Assembly: GCA_900317935.1 (NCBI GenBank)
Contig: ONIU01000008.1
Location: forward strand, 1-57,635
Source of the DNA: an uncultured bacterium
Lineage (GTDB): Bacteria > Muiribacteriota > Ozemobacteria > Ozemobacterales > Ozemobacteraceae
Reading direction: 5' to 3'
Length of the DNA: 57,635 nt
Shown here: positions 8,861-17,338 of the stretch, piece by piece
Position numbering within the stretch: position 1 is the first letter of the stretch
Layout of the letters: each line of letters starts with the position of its first letter
Position numbers and translations under genes: made by a program
Notes under the pieces: model-generated
Databases searched by the model: none
What the model saw: the letters and a program-made list of their open reading frames with translations, nothing else
What the model was told of the DNA's origin: nothing

Positions 8861-10146
8861 TATTCTATGGTTTCTACTAGAGTCATTTCGGTGACGAAGT
8901 AGATATCATAAGCTTCTTGAATTTCTTTGGGTGTAATGCCAACGTTTTCATCTTCAAGATAGCGTTTTCTATCTCTTATGATATTCAGGATATCACGTGG
9001 GTGAACGGCACGAAGTCCGCGTTTTTTTGCTTTATATATTTCAAGAATCTGTTTGATGTTTTCCTGATCAAATTTAAGACCAAGTTTGTTGCAAACACCT
9101 TTCCAAATATCTGTATATTCTTCAACATTTGGGTTTCTAACGTTAATCTTGTAGGGCAAACGTCTTAAAAATGCGTCATCAACTATTTTCATAGGGTCTA
9201 AGTTCGTGCTGAACAGAATAATTTCATCTGTAGGAACTTCCATACGCTGTCCGCCAAGAACCATATAGTCAACTTTGTTTTCAAGAGGAACAATGAAGCG
9301 GTTAAAGATTTCTTCAACAGCACATCTTTGTCTGCCTAAGTCGTCTACCAGAAGAACTCCGCCTGTTGCTTTAACCTGTGGTGGAACGTCGAAGCAGCCG
9401 TATTTGTTGTTATATTTAACTTCAAGGTCATCAAGAGTTAATTCGCCGCCTACTGTGATTAATGGTGGATTGACTACAACCCATCTCTGGTCTAGTCCGT
9501 CCATATCGAAACTTTCTATTGCCTGATGGCAGCTTGGGTCGAAAACCTTTACTAGCTGACCGCCAATTTCAACAGCATAAGGAACAATCATCGGTGGTAA
9601 TAGTTTTACGACAGAACTACAAAGGAAAGTTTTACCATTTCCAGGAAAACCATATACAAAGGCTGGTTTTCTAGCGCAAACTGCCTGACCTATCTGGAAC
9701 AAAACATCTTTATAACCGGTATGATCGCTTAATTTCTGTTCCAAGAAATCATGGTTAATTCTAAATGAAGATTTTGATTCTGTAAGAATTTGTTTTGTGA
9801 TTTTGATATATTCTTCAAAACTTACAGGAGTTGCTCCCACATATGCGTCTCTTTCCTGAATGTTTCTTGCTCTTTCCATTCCCTTTGGATAAAGACCATA
9901 CTGATAATCATCACCCATACCGGTGCCGCCAACCATAGCGACTAATTCCTGTTTCTTCAAGTCAGAAATAACACTTGAAACAATTTCAGTGTTGACTTTC
10001 AAACGTTTTGCTATTCTTCTGGGAACATCTTTTCCATGAAGATAAAGTTCTTTAATAATGAGATTTGTTAAAATTTCCGGGTCTATGTTAAGTTCATAAA
10101 GTGTTTTGGGTTCTGTTGGAATAATTTTTTTTAAATCTAGTGCCAT
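8860..10146 (-). CDS. AAA+ ATPase with N-terminal winged-helix-like domain
   Basis: 428 residues. Residues 20-90 look like a winged-helix domain (helices around RRIAKRLKVN and VSSVISDLKKQELV). An AAA+ core follows with Walker A GFPGNGKT at 166-173, Walker B GGVLLVDDLG near 258-267, a sensor-1-like FSTNLDP and an arginine-rich DAFLRRLPYK. It resembles MoxR-like remodelling ATPases in outline. The winged helix could bind DNA or a partner protein; the substrate is unknown. A GGAGG site lies just upstream of the ATG (as CCTCC at 10154-10158). An unknown gene at 10268 is divergent, so the pair may share a control region. The TAA stop is the edge of the family A repeat. Confidence 0.8.
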   Translation of the reverse strand: MALDLKKIIPTEPKTLYELNIDPEILTNLIIKELYLHGKDVPRRIAKRLKVNTEIVSSVISDLKKQELVAMVGGTGMGDDYQYGLYPKGMERARNIQERDAYVGATPVSFEEYIKITKQILTESKSSFRINHDFLEQKLSDHTGYKDVLFQIGQAVCARKPAFVYGFPGNGKTFLCSSVVKLLPPMIVPYAVEIGGQLVKVFDPSCHQAIESFDMDGLDQRWVVVNPPLITVGGELTLDDLEVKYNNKYGCFDVPPQVKATGGVLLVDDLGRQRCAVEEIFNRFIVPLENKVDYMVLGGQRMEVPTDEIILFSTNLDPMKIVDDAFLRRLPYKINVRNPNVEEYTDIWKGVCNKLGLKFDQENIKQILEIYKAKKRGLRAVHPRDILNIIRDRKRYLEDENVGITPKEIQEAYDIYFVTEMTLVETIE

Positions 10147-10226
10147 AAAGTGACCTCCATTAAATTCTACAAATACTCTAATACATTTTATGGAGTTATT
10201 ACAAGAGGTAACTTGCTCTAATTGGT

Positions 10227-10232
10227 TATAAT
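10227..10232 (+). promoter_or_regulatory. Putative -10 element upstream of the 10268 gene
   Basis: A perfect TATAAT sits 35 bases before the start codon, with a GGAGG ribosome site at 10255-10259. No convincing -35 is seen at the usual distance, so this is a weak promoter call. Confidence 0.35.
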
Positions 10233-10267
10233 ATGATATTAAATTAAAATCTGCGGAGGAAAAGAAT

Positions 10268-11014
10268 ATGCTTATAGATGAAATAGAAGTTCAAGGAACA
10301 TCACTTTCTTTTAAGTGTTTGTCTCTTAAGATTGATGATATAAAAACCACTTTTGATACTATTATGCAAAAGGGTGATATTTTTGATATAGAGGCAGAAA
10401 CACCAGGTTTTCATGATTGTGACTGTGATAACGGTTTGATAAGAGGCTTTTATTCAAATCTGGCTTCTTTTAATGTTGAATTTTTTAAAGATGGTATTAC
10501 AACAAAGGAACAGTTTAAGCGCATAGAAAGCTGTGAATTCATTATTACTCCTGAAAGAATATATCTGTTTGGGAAACAGGGACCTCAGAAACTTATTGAA
10601 ATGGCTCTTTCTGCTGCTACAGGAGAACATGTTGAAAGAGTAGAATTCGATAATGAATCCATGAATTTGCTTCACGGAAGAATGACTGTAATAAAGTCTA
10701 TTGTGGTTGAAAATCCTAAAGATAAAGCAATCAGAAAGGCTAGACTTACTGGTCATATGGAAGATTATGAAACCTATAATATTGTAGAACCTCATAATCA
10801 TGAAATTAACTCTATCAGTGGCGTTGTGGAAACTCCGCTTGGGGCTATGAATCTGACTGTAGATAAAAAGGGAAAAGTAAGATTAAATGTTAAGAGAGGG
10901 CTGATAATAAACATAGCTAACCTCAATTGGATTATTGATTTAATAACCAGTGAAGCTGGTCCAGCACCTATAACTGCTCTTGCTCCCGGCGCTTCAGAAA
11001 ATGCTCCATTCTAA
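10268..11014 (+). CDS. Unknown soluble protein
   Basis: 248 residues with no signal peptide or membrane segment. I do not recognise the family. The N-terminal half (IEVQGTSLSFKCLSLKIDD) reads as alternating beta strands and the C-terminal half (GVVETPLGAMNLTVDKKGKV) as further strands, so an all-beta or alpha/beta fold is likely. A strong GGAGG lies 8 bases before the ATG. It is divergent from the AAA+ ATPase gene and could be its client or adaptor, which is inference from position only. Confidence 0.7.
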   Translation: MLIDEIEVQGTSLSFKCLSLKIDDIKTTFDTIMQKGDIFDIEAETPGFHDCDCDNGLIRGFYSNLASFNVEFFKDGITTKEQFKRIESCEFIITPERIYLFGKQGPQKLIEMALSAATGEHVERVEFDNESMNLLHGRMTVIKSIVVENPKDKAIRKARLTGHMEDYETYNIVEPHNHEINSISGVVETPLGAMNLTVDKKGKVRLNVKRGLIINIANLNWIIDLITSEAGPAPITALAPGASENAPF

Positions 11015-11101
11015 CTTCGTGAAGCAGTCGATGTCTTATAATCTGCCCCCCTTTTGCCCTGCGCTTCTTGTGCTTTCCTTTTAGAGCATTTCTTTTTTTG
11101 A

Positions 11102-11180
11102 AGTCTACACATTGTCATAAACGTATAGCTTTCAGAGCTAAAGCCCATACGCTATACTTTTTATGACAAATGTGTAGACT
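11102..11180. repeat. 79-bp palindromic element, copy 1
   Basis: Terminal inverted repeats AGTCTACAC...GTGTAGACT enclose nested arms: (T)TGTCATAA/TTATGACAA, then GTATAGC/GCTATAC and a central GAGCT/AGCCC pair. The same element occurs as its reverse complement at 43678-43758. It is too short to encode protein and resembles a REP- or MITE-type element that folds into one long hairpin. Confidence 0.9.
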
Positions 11181-11243
11181 AGAATTAATATTGTGCGAAA
11201 ACTAGAATTCTGAAAAAATTTTAGTGTATGGAGTATGTCCTCA

Positions 11244-11347
11244 CCCCCTTTTGTATTACCGCCAAGGATGGCGGTATGCAAGCGAGCTGGCAAACAGGAT
11301 GTTTGCTATATCGAATGTCCAGGATGGAATAACATTCGTAAAGGGGG
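11244..11347 (+). ncRNA. Candidate structured RNA with three AGGAT-loop hairpins
   Basis: An 8-bp closing stem (CCCCCTTT at 11244-11251, AAAGGGGG at 11340-11347) encloses three hairpins whose apical loops all contain AGGAT. Hairpin 1 (11257-11276) has a 7-bp stem and loop AAGGAT. Hairpin 2 (11290-11306) has stem GCAAAC/GTTTGC and loop AGGAT. Hairpin 3 (11312-11338) has loop AGGAT on TCC/GGA. GGA in the loop of tandem hairpins is how CsrB/RsmZ RNAs bind CsrA. The outer frame, however, matches family E repeats, so it may be only a repeat. No csrA is in the window. Confidence 0.4.
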
Positions 11348-11382
11348 ATTTTAGACAAACGTGGCAAACGAGAAAGTGAAAT

Positions 11383-12099
11383 ATGAAATCTTTAATACTT
11401 GACCTAAAAACCTATAAAAGTATCTGTTTTTATCCTTCATGCGGCACAGATTTAAGCGATATTGATTATTTCTGTTCCGGAAGACTGCCTATCGAAGAAC
11501 GAAAAAAAACTACATCTGCCGAAAAATGTGATTGGGAAACAGAAGAACCCGATTTATATTTTCATAGCGATGTGAATTTCTATATGGAATTTGAAGCTGG
11601 CGAAGATTTTGATTTGTCAGAATGCGGAATTCATGGAAAATATGAAATAATAAGCTTTGAACAGCTTGAAACTCTTGATAAACCAAACCGCATAAACAAT
11701 AATTTCCCATATAGCGGGCAGTGTTTCAAATATTCTTTGAAAGTCTGGGGAAAAGAAAAACCTGTAACCCTCATTTTCTGCCTTTGTGAAAATGAGTATA
11801 CTGTTTCTCAGATTTTCTTGGCGAATAAGATTGATATTTCGTATGTCTGGTCTAAGAATTGGAATGGCGGCCGAACTTATGGACCATGGCTTGCAAAAGC
11901 AGCAAAACTCATTGGGGTAAAATTTTTCTATACAGATTGGCTTTGTTTGCCTGGATTTAGAGGAGAACCCTCTAATGATATCGTTTATGAAAAATATCCT
12001 GAATTAAAAGTAAAGAATAATTCTTTGTTGGAAAGAACGGATAATCATTGGATAGAAGAGGGTGCCCACGGTTGGGTAGATGAATTTAAAGTTAGATAA
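11383..12099 (+). CDS. Unknown acidic soluble protein
   Basis: 238 residues without signal peptide or membrane segment. I do not recognise the family. It is rich in aromatic and acidic residues (LPIEERKKTTSAEKCDWETE; WSKNWNGGRTYGPWLAKAAK) and has nine cysteines without a clear metal-binding spacing. The start codon has only weak ribosome-site character. The 368 bases upstream hold the palindromic element at 11102 and the AGGAT-hairpin element at 11244, so the gene stands apart from its neighbours and may be an accessory gene. Confidence 0.7.
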   Translation: MKSLILDLKTYKSICFYPSCGTDLSDIDYFCSGRLPIEERKKTTSAEKCDWETEEPDLYFHSDVNFYMEFEAGEDFDLSECGIHGKYEIISFEQLETLDKPNRINNNFPYSGQCFKYSLKVWGKEKPVTLIFCLCENEYTVSQIFLANKIDISYVWSKNWNGGRTYGPWLAKAAKLIGVKFFYTDWLCLPGFRGEPSNDIVYEKYPELKVKNNSLLERTDNHWIEEGAHGWVDEFKVR

Positions 12100-12171
12100 T
12101 TAGGGGTATGGAAAAGTAATAATTGTTGTGGTACTATCTTAGTATCTAATTTTAATAATATCGGATTTGAA

Positions 12172-12564
12172 ATGAACAGAAAAAATATTTCCATACTATT
12201 TCTTTTTCTATTTATAAGTTTATGTTCCTGCATTTTTGCTCAAACTCCGGGAACTTCCGGGGACCCTTTGGTTACCAAGAGTTATTTAGATTTTGCTGCT
12301 AAATTAAGAGAGGTAGAAGTAAAATCCGGAAGCACAATAACTGCTGAAAATGGTGCTGTTATGGTCGTAATGTCAGGGCAGCTCAAACTTGAACTAAAAA
12401 AAGGCGGTATGGTTATAGATTTGACAAATGGTAGAAAGTTAACTTCTAATTCTACATTACAAGTTTTTCATCTTATTATGGTTCCGGATGGTTCTCTTTG
12501 CAGCTTTAAAGCAACTAAGGATACACGCTTGATGGCAATGGGAATCAATGATGATGCAGAGTGA
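12172..12564 (+). CDS. Small secreted protein of unknown function
   Basis: 130 residues. A signal peptide (hydrophobic 6-22, likely cleavage after CIFA) is followed by a mature part that starts TPGTSGDPLVTKSYLD and then a compact beta-rich region (VEVKSGSTITAENGAVMVVM, GQLKLELKKGGMVIDL). The GDPLVTKSYLD motif is familiar from short secreted proteins of unknown function. It ends 20 bases before the DUF5693-CsaB gene and is probably co-transcribed with it, which suggests an envelope polysaccharide or surface-protein context. Confidence 0.75.
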   Translation: MNRKNISILFLFLFISLCSCIFAQTPGTSGDPLVTKSYLDFAAKLREVEVKSGSTITAENGAVMVVMSGQLKLELKKGGMVIDLTNGRKLTSNSTLQVFHLIMVPDGSLCSFKATKDTRLMAMGINDDAE

Positions 12565-12584
12565 GGATGTAATTTTTTGAGGAA

Positions 12585-15500
12585 ATGAATTTTTTAAAAA
12601 AAGTATCTCTATTTTGGTTGATAATTATTCCTTTGATTTTGCCTGGCATCATAGTTGCGGCTATGAGGTGCATGTTGCGTTCTGCAGTGGAACAGGAAGA
12701 TGTTTTTGTCGAAACTGTCGCTGATTTTGATGAATTTAGAACCTTATCAAGAGCAGACGGTTTTACTGTTGAAGAACTGTTTAAAAAACTAAAGGAAAAC
12801 GGAGCTAGTTCTGTAGCAATTCCTGAAGATACTCTTTCTTCTTTGGAAGCTGAAGGTAAAATAATAGTTCTGACTTCTAAAGAAATAAAAAAGCTTTCTT
12901 TGGATGAAACCTATGAGTTTAAGCTGCCAATAGGCAAAAGTGATTTAGGCGGTCTTTGGGTCTACTCTGAAGATGTTGAATTACTCGATAGAATATTCCA
13001 GACCTTGTCTTGGAAACTTTCAGATAAGTTTTTAACCCGCCTGGATACTAAGATGCTGCTTATTCATAAGTCCGGTGAGGGCTTCATGGAAAAAGTCGGT
13101 TTAGGTTTCTCCGACGAATTTTTTAACTTGGCTGAAAAAAACGGTTTGGGTGTTGTAGCCAAAGTATATAATTTCCCTGGTTTAAACCATGAGACTGCTT
13201 CTAAGATTATTAACTCAATTCCTGATCCTGCAAGTATTTCAGCACTGTTGTTTGCTGACGAAGAAATGCTTGGGGCACGTGGAGAATTAGATAAGATAGT
13301 TGATCTTTTTAAAAATCCTTCTTATCGCATCGGCTGGGTTGAATTTGATACTCAGGAAGGTATTAAAGACTATCTGAAGAAACTTTCCGTCAACCGACCA
13401 TTTGTTAGGGTGCATTGCATTACTAGAAAAGAAATGGACTATGTTTATGGCCCTGAAAGAGCATCTGCAAGATTAGTTAGAGCAGCAAAAGACAGAAGCA
13501 TTAAAATGCTTTATTTCAACTGTTTTATGCATGACGAAAAGAAATATATTTCAAATCTGACCGAATATAACTTGGAATATTTGAAAAAGACTGTAAATGC
13601 TTTGAATAAGGCTGGTTTTAAAATTGCAGCTAACGATGAAGAACGTAAAAATATTCCTCTATTAAAGGTTGGAAAGCTTATTCCTGCTGAAACTCTTGTT
13701 ATTTCTCTATCTCTAATACTGGGTCTGCTGATAATGCTTAAATTAAGCTTTATTCCAAGCATAGAAGGCGTAACTACTTTGATATTTACTTTCTTGTCCG
13801 TTGGCCTTTTCTATCTTTACCCAGAACATTTTCCAAAAATTGCAGGGCTTATAGGGGCAATATCTTATTCCTGCATAGGTTTGATGCTGGCTTCAGATTC
13901 TGTTGAAAACAATAATTACTCTTTTATAAGAAATACAATAAGATTTATTGTTTTATTGGTAATACCTTCAATAATCGGCGGATTATTGATAGCAGGACTT
14001 TGTTCTAATATTGAATATCTATTGAAGTTAGACCAGTTCCATGGTGTTAAACTTGCGTTTATTGTTCCGTTAATTATCAGTGTACTCTGGTCTTTGAAAA
14101 AATTTGGCAAAAATGTGTTCTCTCTGCTTCAGAAACCTATGACTATTGTTGGAGTATTAGTTTTGGTAGCAGTGGTTGTAAGCTTGTTTTTGTATATAAT
14201 CAGGTCTGATAATACCACTTTGCTAAAACCGACAGCATTAGAAGATGGTGTTCGAACATTCTTAGAAAACACATTAGTTGCAAGACCACGCAACAAAGAA
14301 TTTCTTGTTGGTTATCCTGCTGCATTACTCTTTGTTCTTTTACTGATGAGAAAAGAATTTATGTTGCTGCCTCTCTTAGCGTTATTTATACAAATGGGGC
14401 AGGTTTCAGTAGTTAATACTTTTTGTCATTTCCATACCCATTTCCTGCTTACTTTGCTGAGAGTAGGCAATGGTCTTTGGATTGGTATTCTGTTGGGCTT
14501 TGTTCTTGTTTTTGCATGGCGACTATTAATGATTATTAAAGCTTATGGATTAGGTAAAGAAAAGAAAATCTTCCTTGTCGGTTATTTTGGATTTGGTAAT
14601 GCTGGCGATGAACTTTTAAGAGAAACTTATACCCAAAAGGCCTCAAGAAAACTTAAAGATTATTCAATTTCTGTTTTAATTGGGAATAAAATTCCTGAAA
14701 CCAATGAGTATAACGTTAATTGGGTGCCTCGAAGAGACTTTACTGCAGTTATTGAAGAATTGATTAAGTCTGAAGCAGTTGTTATTCCTGGGGGCGGAAT
14801 ATTCCAGTCTGTAACCAGTTATAGAAGTCTGATGTATTATCTTTTAATTGTGAAGATAGCAAGATTCTTTAAGACTAGAGTGATTTTGCCCGCTCAAGGC
14901 CTAGGTCCATGGAAAAACAACAGCCTTTTGGCTTTGTGGTTGCATAAGAAACTTGCTAATGAATTGAAGCAGGCTGATTACGTTACCGTTAGAGACGATA
15001 ACTCTGTTGAAAAATACAAAGAAATAACTTCTTTAGAAGCATATGTTGAGGAAACCACAGATTTAGCTTTCTTGAATTCTTTTTATGAAAAGAAAAGGTT
15101 TAAGGGCAAAATTAATTTCATGAAAATATATGCTGTAATTCGAGGCTCTGTTGCTGGTGCTGTTAAGATAGCGTCAGAACTGATAAAACTTTCGAAAGAC
15201 AGTGAAAACATAGAACTTGTTCCTGTAGCCTTTCAACCAGGTGAAGACTCATATGTTTGGAGAAAAGCTGGCTGGAAAGATGAAATAAAGACTGTTGACT
15301 CTTTTGACAAGACTTTTGATGGCGCTGATCTTGTTGTATCAATGAGACTTCATGGTTGTATTATAGCTACTAATCAGGGAATCCCATGGATTGGCATTGC
15401 TTATGACCCGAAGGTTTCTAGTTATGCCAAGGCATGCGGTTGGGAAGATTTTTGCCGCAATCCAGAAGAAGCAAATGGAGAATTCTTTGAAAACTGCATT

Positions 15501-16130
15501 AATAAGATGGCTTTTGATTATGAAAAGTATTCTAAAAAACTCAATGCTTTTTCAGAAAAAATGCATAAATGCGCTTTAAAAGATTTCGAAAAGTCTTGTG
15601 AAGCTATAACTAAGGTTATTGCACTGGCTGTCATGCTGTTCGTGATTAATACTACAGCTTTTGCTGAAAATTCTTTCCCTGGTTGGATGGATAAAGTTGA
15701 ATTCAATAGGAGTTCATCAAATACAGAGTTTAAGGGGCCGGTTGACCCTGAAACTGGTAAGGTTTCCTCTTTAGAATCGAAAAGAGGTAAAGGATTCAAG
15801 CCAAATTTACCTGATTTTGCCGAATTGCGTAAAAAAGCTACTAAAACTGAAATAGAAAAGGAAGGCAATTCCATTTCAGAAAACAAAAGTAATGAAAGCT
15901 TACAGAATGTGAAAAATCTTTCAAAACCAGCCACTGATGCAGCTTCATTAAAAAGTGTAAATATGCTTGCTTCAGATACTGTAGCAAGTCTTTCTTCTGA
16001 TGTTGAAGATGAAGAACCAAGCGAAGAGGAATTAAGAAGACGAAGGACTTATAGGCCAGGGCGTATTAAATCTTTCTATCTTGAATCAAAGGAAGCAGAA
16101 AGAAAAAATAAGGAGGAAGCCTTTAAATGA
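12585..16130 (+). CDS. csaB: DUF5693-CsaB fusion: membrane protein plus polysaccharide pyruvyl transferase
   Basis: 1181 residues. An N-terminal membrane segment (7-27) leads to an extracytoplasmic domain (about 30-365) and then about ten membrane segments (370-655), matching DUF5693. Residues 660-1000 are a polysaccharide pyruvyl transferase domain with the CsaB marks GYFGFGNAGDE, IPGGGIFQS, LPAQGLGPW and MRLHGCIIA. CsaB adds ketal pyruvate to wall polysaccharide that anchors SLH-domain S-layer proteins. After about residue 1003 comes a stretch that reads as a signal peptide (IALAVMLFVINTTAFA) and a disordered charged tail of about 150 residues; this addition is odd. The stop overlaps the asd start by 4 bases (ATGA). 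Confidence 0.88.
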   Translation: MNFLKKVSLFWLIIIPLILPGIIVAAMRCMLRSAVEQEDVFVETVADFDEFRTLSRADGFTVEELFKKLKENGASSVAIPEDTLSSLEAEGKIIVLTSKEIKKLSLDETYEFKLPIGKSDLGGLWVYSEDVELLDRIFQTLSWKLSDKFLTRLDTKMLLIHKSGEGFMEKVGLGFSDEFFNLAEKNGLGVVAKVYNFPGLNHETASKIINSIPDPASISALLFADEEMLGARGELDKIVDLFKNPSYRIGWVEFDTQEGIKDYLKKLSVNRPFVRVHCITRKEMDYVYGPERASARLVRAAKDRSIKMLYFNCFMHDEKKYISNLTEYNLEYLKKTVNALNKAGFKIAANDEERKNIPLLKVGKLIPAETLVISLSLILGLLIMLKLSFIPSIEGVTTLIFTFLSVGLFYLYPEHFPKIAGLIGAISYSCIGLMLASDSVENNNYSFIRNTIRFIVLLVIPSIIGGLLIAGLCSNIEYLLKLDQFHGVKLAFIVPLIISVLWSLKKFGKNVFSLLQKPMTIVGVLVLVAVVVSLFLYIIRSDNTTLLKPTALEDGVRTFLENTLVARPRNKEFLVGYPAALLFVLLLMRKEFMLLPLLALFIQMGQVSVVNTFCHFHTHFLLTLLRVGNGLWIGILLGFVLVFAWRLLMIIKAYGLGKEKKIFLVGYFGFGNAGDELLRETYTQKASRKLKDYSISVLIGNKIPETNEYNVNWVPRRDFTAVIEELIKSEAVVIPGGGIFQSVTSYRSLMYYLLIVKIARFFKTRVILPAQGLGPWKNNSLLALWLHKKLANELKQADYVTVRDDNSVEKYKEITSLEAYVEETTDLAFLNSFYEKKRFKGKINFMKIYAVIRGSVAGAVKIASELIKLSKDSENIELVPVAFQPGEDSYVWRKAGWKDEIKTVDSFDKTFDGADLVVSMRLHGCIIATNQGIPWIGIAYDPKVSSYAKACGWEDFCRNPEEANGEFFENCINKMAFDYEKYSKKLNAFSEKMHKCALKDFEKSCEAITKVIALAVMLFVINTTAFAENSFPGWMDKVEFNRSSSNTEFKGPVDPETGKVSSLESKRGKGFKPNLPDFAELRKKATKTEIEKEGNSISENKSNESLQNVKNLSKPATDAASLKSVNMLASDTVASLSSDVEDEEPSEEELRRRRTYRPGRIKSFYLESKEAERKNKEEAFK

Positions 16131-17140
16131 GTGGTCATTCTTTAGCAATTGTTGGCGCAACAGGTGCTGTTGGCTTGAAACTATTACAAGTTATTGATGA
16201 AAGAGTAAAAGAAGTAAAAAATCTTCGTTTGTTTGCTTCTTCTAGAAGTGCTGGCCAAAAGCTTAGTTTCAGAGGCACTGAAATTACTGTTGAAGATGTA
16301 GCTAAGTCAAATTTTAAAGGTATTGATACAGCATTCTTTTCTGCTGGAACAGAAGCAAGTTTAGAATATTGTCCTAAGGCTGTTAAAGACGGGGCAATCG
16401 TAATTGACAATACTAACGCTCATCGAATGAATAAAGATGTTCCTTTAATTGTTCCAGAAGCTAATTTCCATGCAATAAAGAACCATCATGGTTTAATAGC
16501 TAACCCTAACTGTTCAACCATTCAGATGATTGTGGCTATAGCTCCTATTCATAAGGTTAATCCAATAAAAAGAATAGTTGTCTCTACATATCAGTCCGTT
16601 TCTGGCACAGGTTTGGAAGCTATTGATATATTGAAGAGACAGTCTAAGGCTATATTAGATAATACTGAAATTCCTCAGGGAGTTTACCCTCATACAATAG
16701 GTTTTAATCTGATTCCTCAGATTGACGTTTTCTTGCCGGAATCCGGTCTTTATCGTGAAGAAGAAAAGATGGTAAGAGAAACCCAGAAGATTTTGGAATC
16801 AGACGTAAAAGTCTGTCCAACAACAGTCAGAGTTCCGGTTATGTATGCTCACAGCGAATCTGTTAATCTTGAACTGACCAATAAGATGACCTTAGATGAA
16901 GTCAGAGCAATTTTGTCTAAGGCTGAAGATGTTGTTTTAATGGATGATCCTGCTAATTCTGTATATCCGACTCCATTTGAATGTCAGAATAAGGATGAAG
17001 TCTTTGTTGGCCGTTTAAGAAACGACCCAACTGTTCCTGTAGGATTCAATATGTGGGTTGTTGCAGATAATCTGCGTCGTGGTGCAGCTACTAATGCTGT
17101 AAAGATCTACACTGAAATGGTCAAACAGGGAATGCTTTAG
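16127..17140 (+). CDS. asd: Aspartate-semialdehyde dehydrogenase
   Basis: 337 residues, normal family length. It reduces aspartyl phosphate to aspartate semialdehyde with NADPH, the branch point to lysine/diaminopimelate, threonine and methionine. Visible motifs are the nucleotide loop GATGAVG (residues 10-16), SSRSAG, NPNCST with catalytic Cys129, YQSVSGTG, and the basic end motif NLRRGAATNAV. The catalytic His lies in MYAHSE. The start overlaps the csaB stop (ATGA), with AAGGAGG at 16110-16116, so translation is coupled. Diaminopimelate supply fits the envelope-synthesis neighbourhood. The stop is followed at once by repeat families C and D. Confidence 0.96.
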   Translation: MSGHSLAIVGATGAVGLKLLQVIDERVKEVKNLRLFASSRSAGQKLSFRGTEITVEDVAKSNFKGIDTAFFSAGTEASLEYCPKAVKDGAIVIDNTNAHRMNKDVPLIVPEANFHAIKNHHGLIANPNCSTIQMIVAIAPIHKVNPIKRIVVSTYQSVSGTGLEAIDILKRQSKAILDNTEIPQGVYPHTIGFNLIPQIDVFLPESGLYREEEKMVRETQKILESDVKVCPTTVRVPVMYAHSESVNLELTNKMTLDEVRAILSKAEDVVLMDDPANSVYPTPFECQNKDEVFVGRLRNDPTVPVGFNMWVVADNLRRGAATNAVKIYTEMVKQGML

Positions 17141-17290
17141 CTAAGCGAAGCTTAGCGTGATATGTGGTAAGTGGTAGTGGTAAAAGCAAACAGCGCACGT
17201 GAGACCTTTTTAAAGTGATACGCTTCGCTGTGGAACACTTTGTTGTGATACGATTGCTGTCGCAATCTGTGGTAATTGTTTATAATAGTT
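17141..17290. repeat. Composite repeat block: hairpin + family C + family D (copy 1)
   Basis: Directly after the asd stop comes hairpin CTAAGC-GAA-GCTTAG (17141-17155), then a short family C array (GTGGTAAGTGGTAGTGG, about 17164-17180), then family D units from about 17215: GTGATACGCTTCGCT, GTGGAACACTTTGTT and GTGATACG with a GATTGC/GCAATC hairpin. It closes with GTGGTAATTGTTTATAATAG. The same order of modules occurs after the chemoreceptor stop at 34142. The closing TATAAT (17281-17286) could act as a -10 for the next gene. Confidence 0.8.
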
Positions 17291-17338
17291 CGAAGACTTT
17301 TCTTATTAAAAAACTCTTTGTTACTTCATGACATATTT

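Noticed and set aside
17276..17338. TTG start that lengthens the secreted protein by 21 residues
   Set aside because: The extension lies in the family D repeat, has no ribosome site and would place extra residues before a normal signal peptide.
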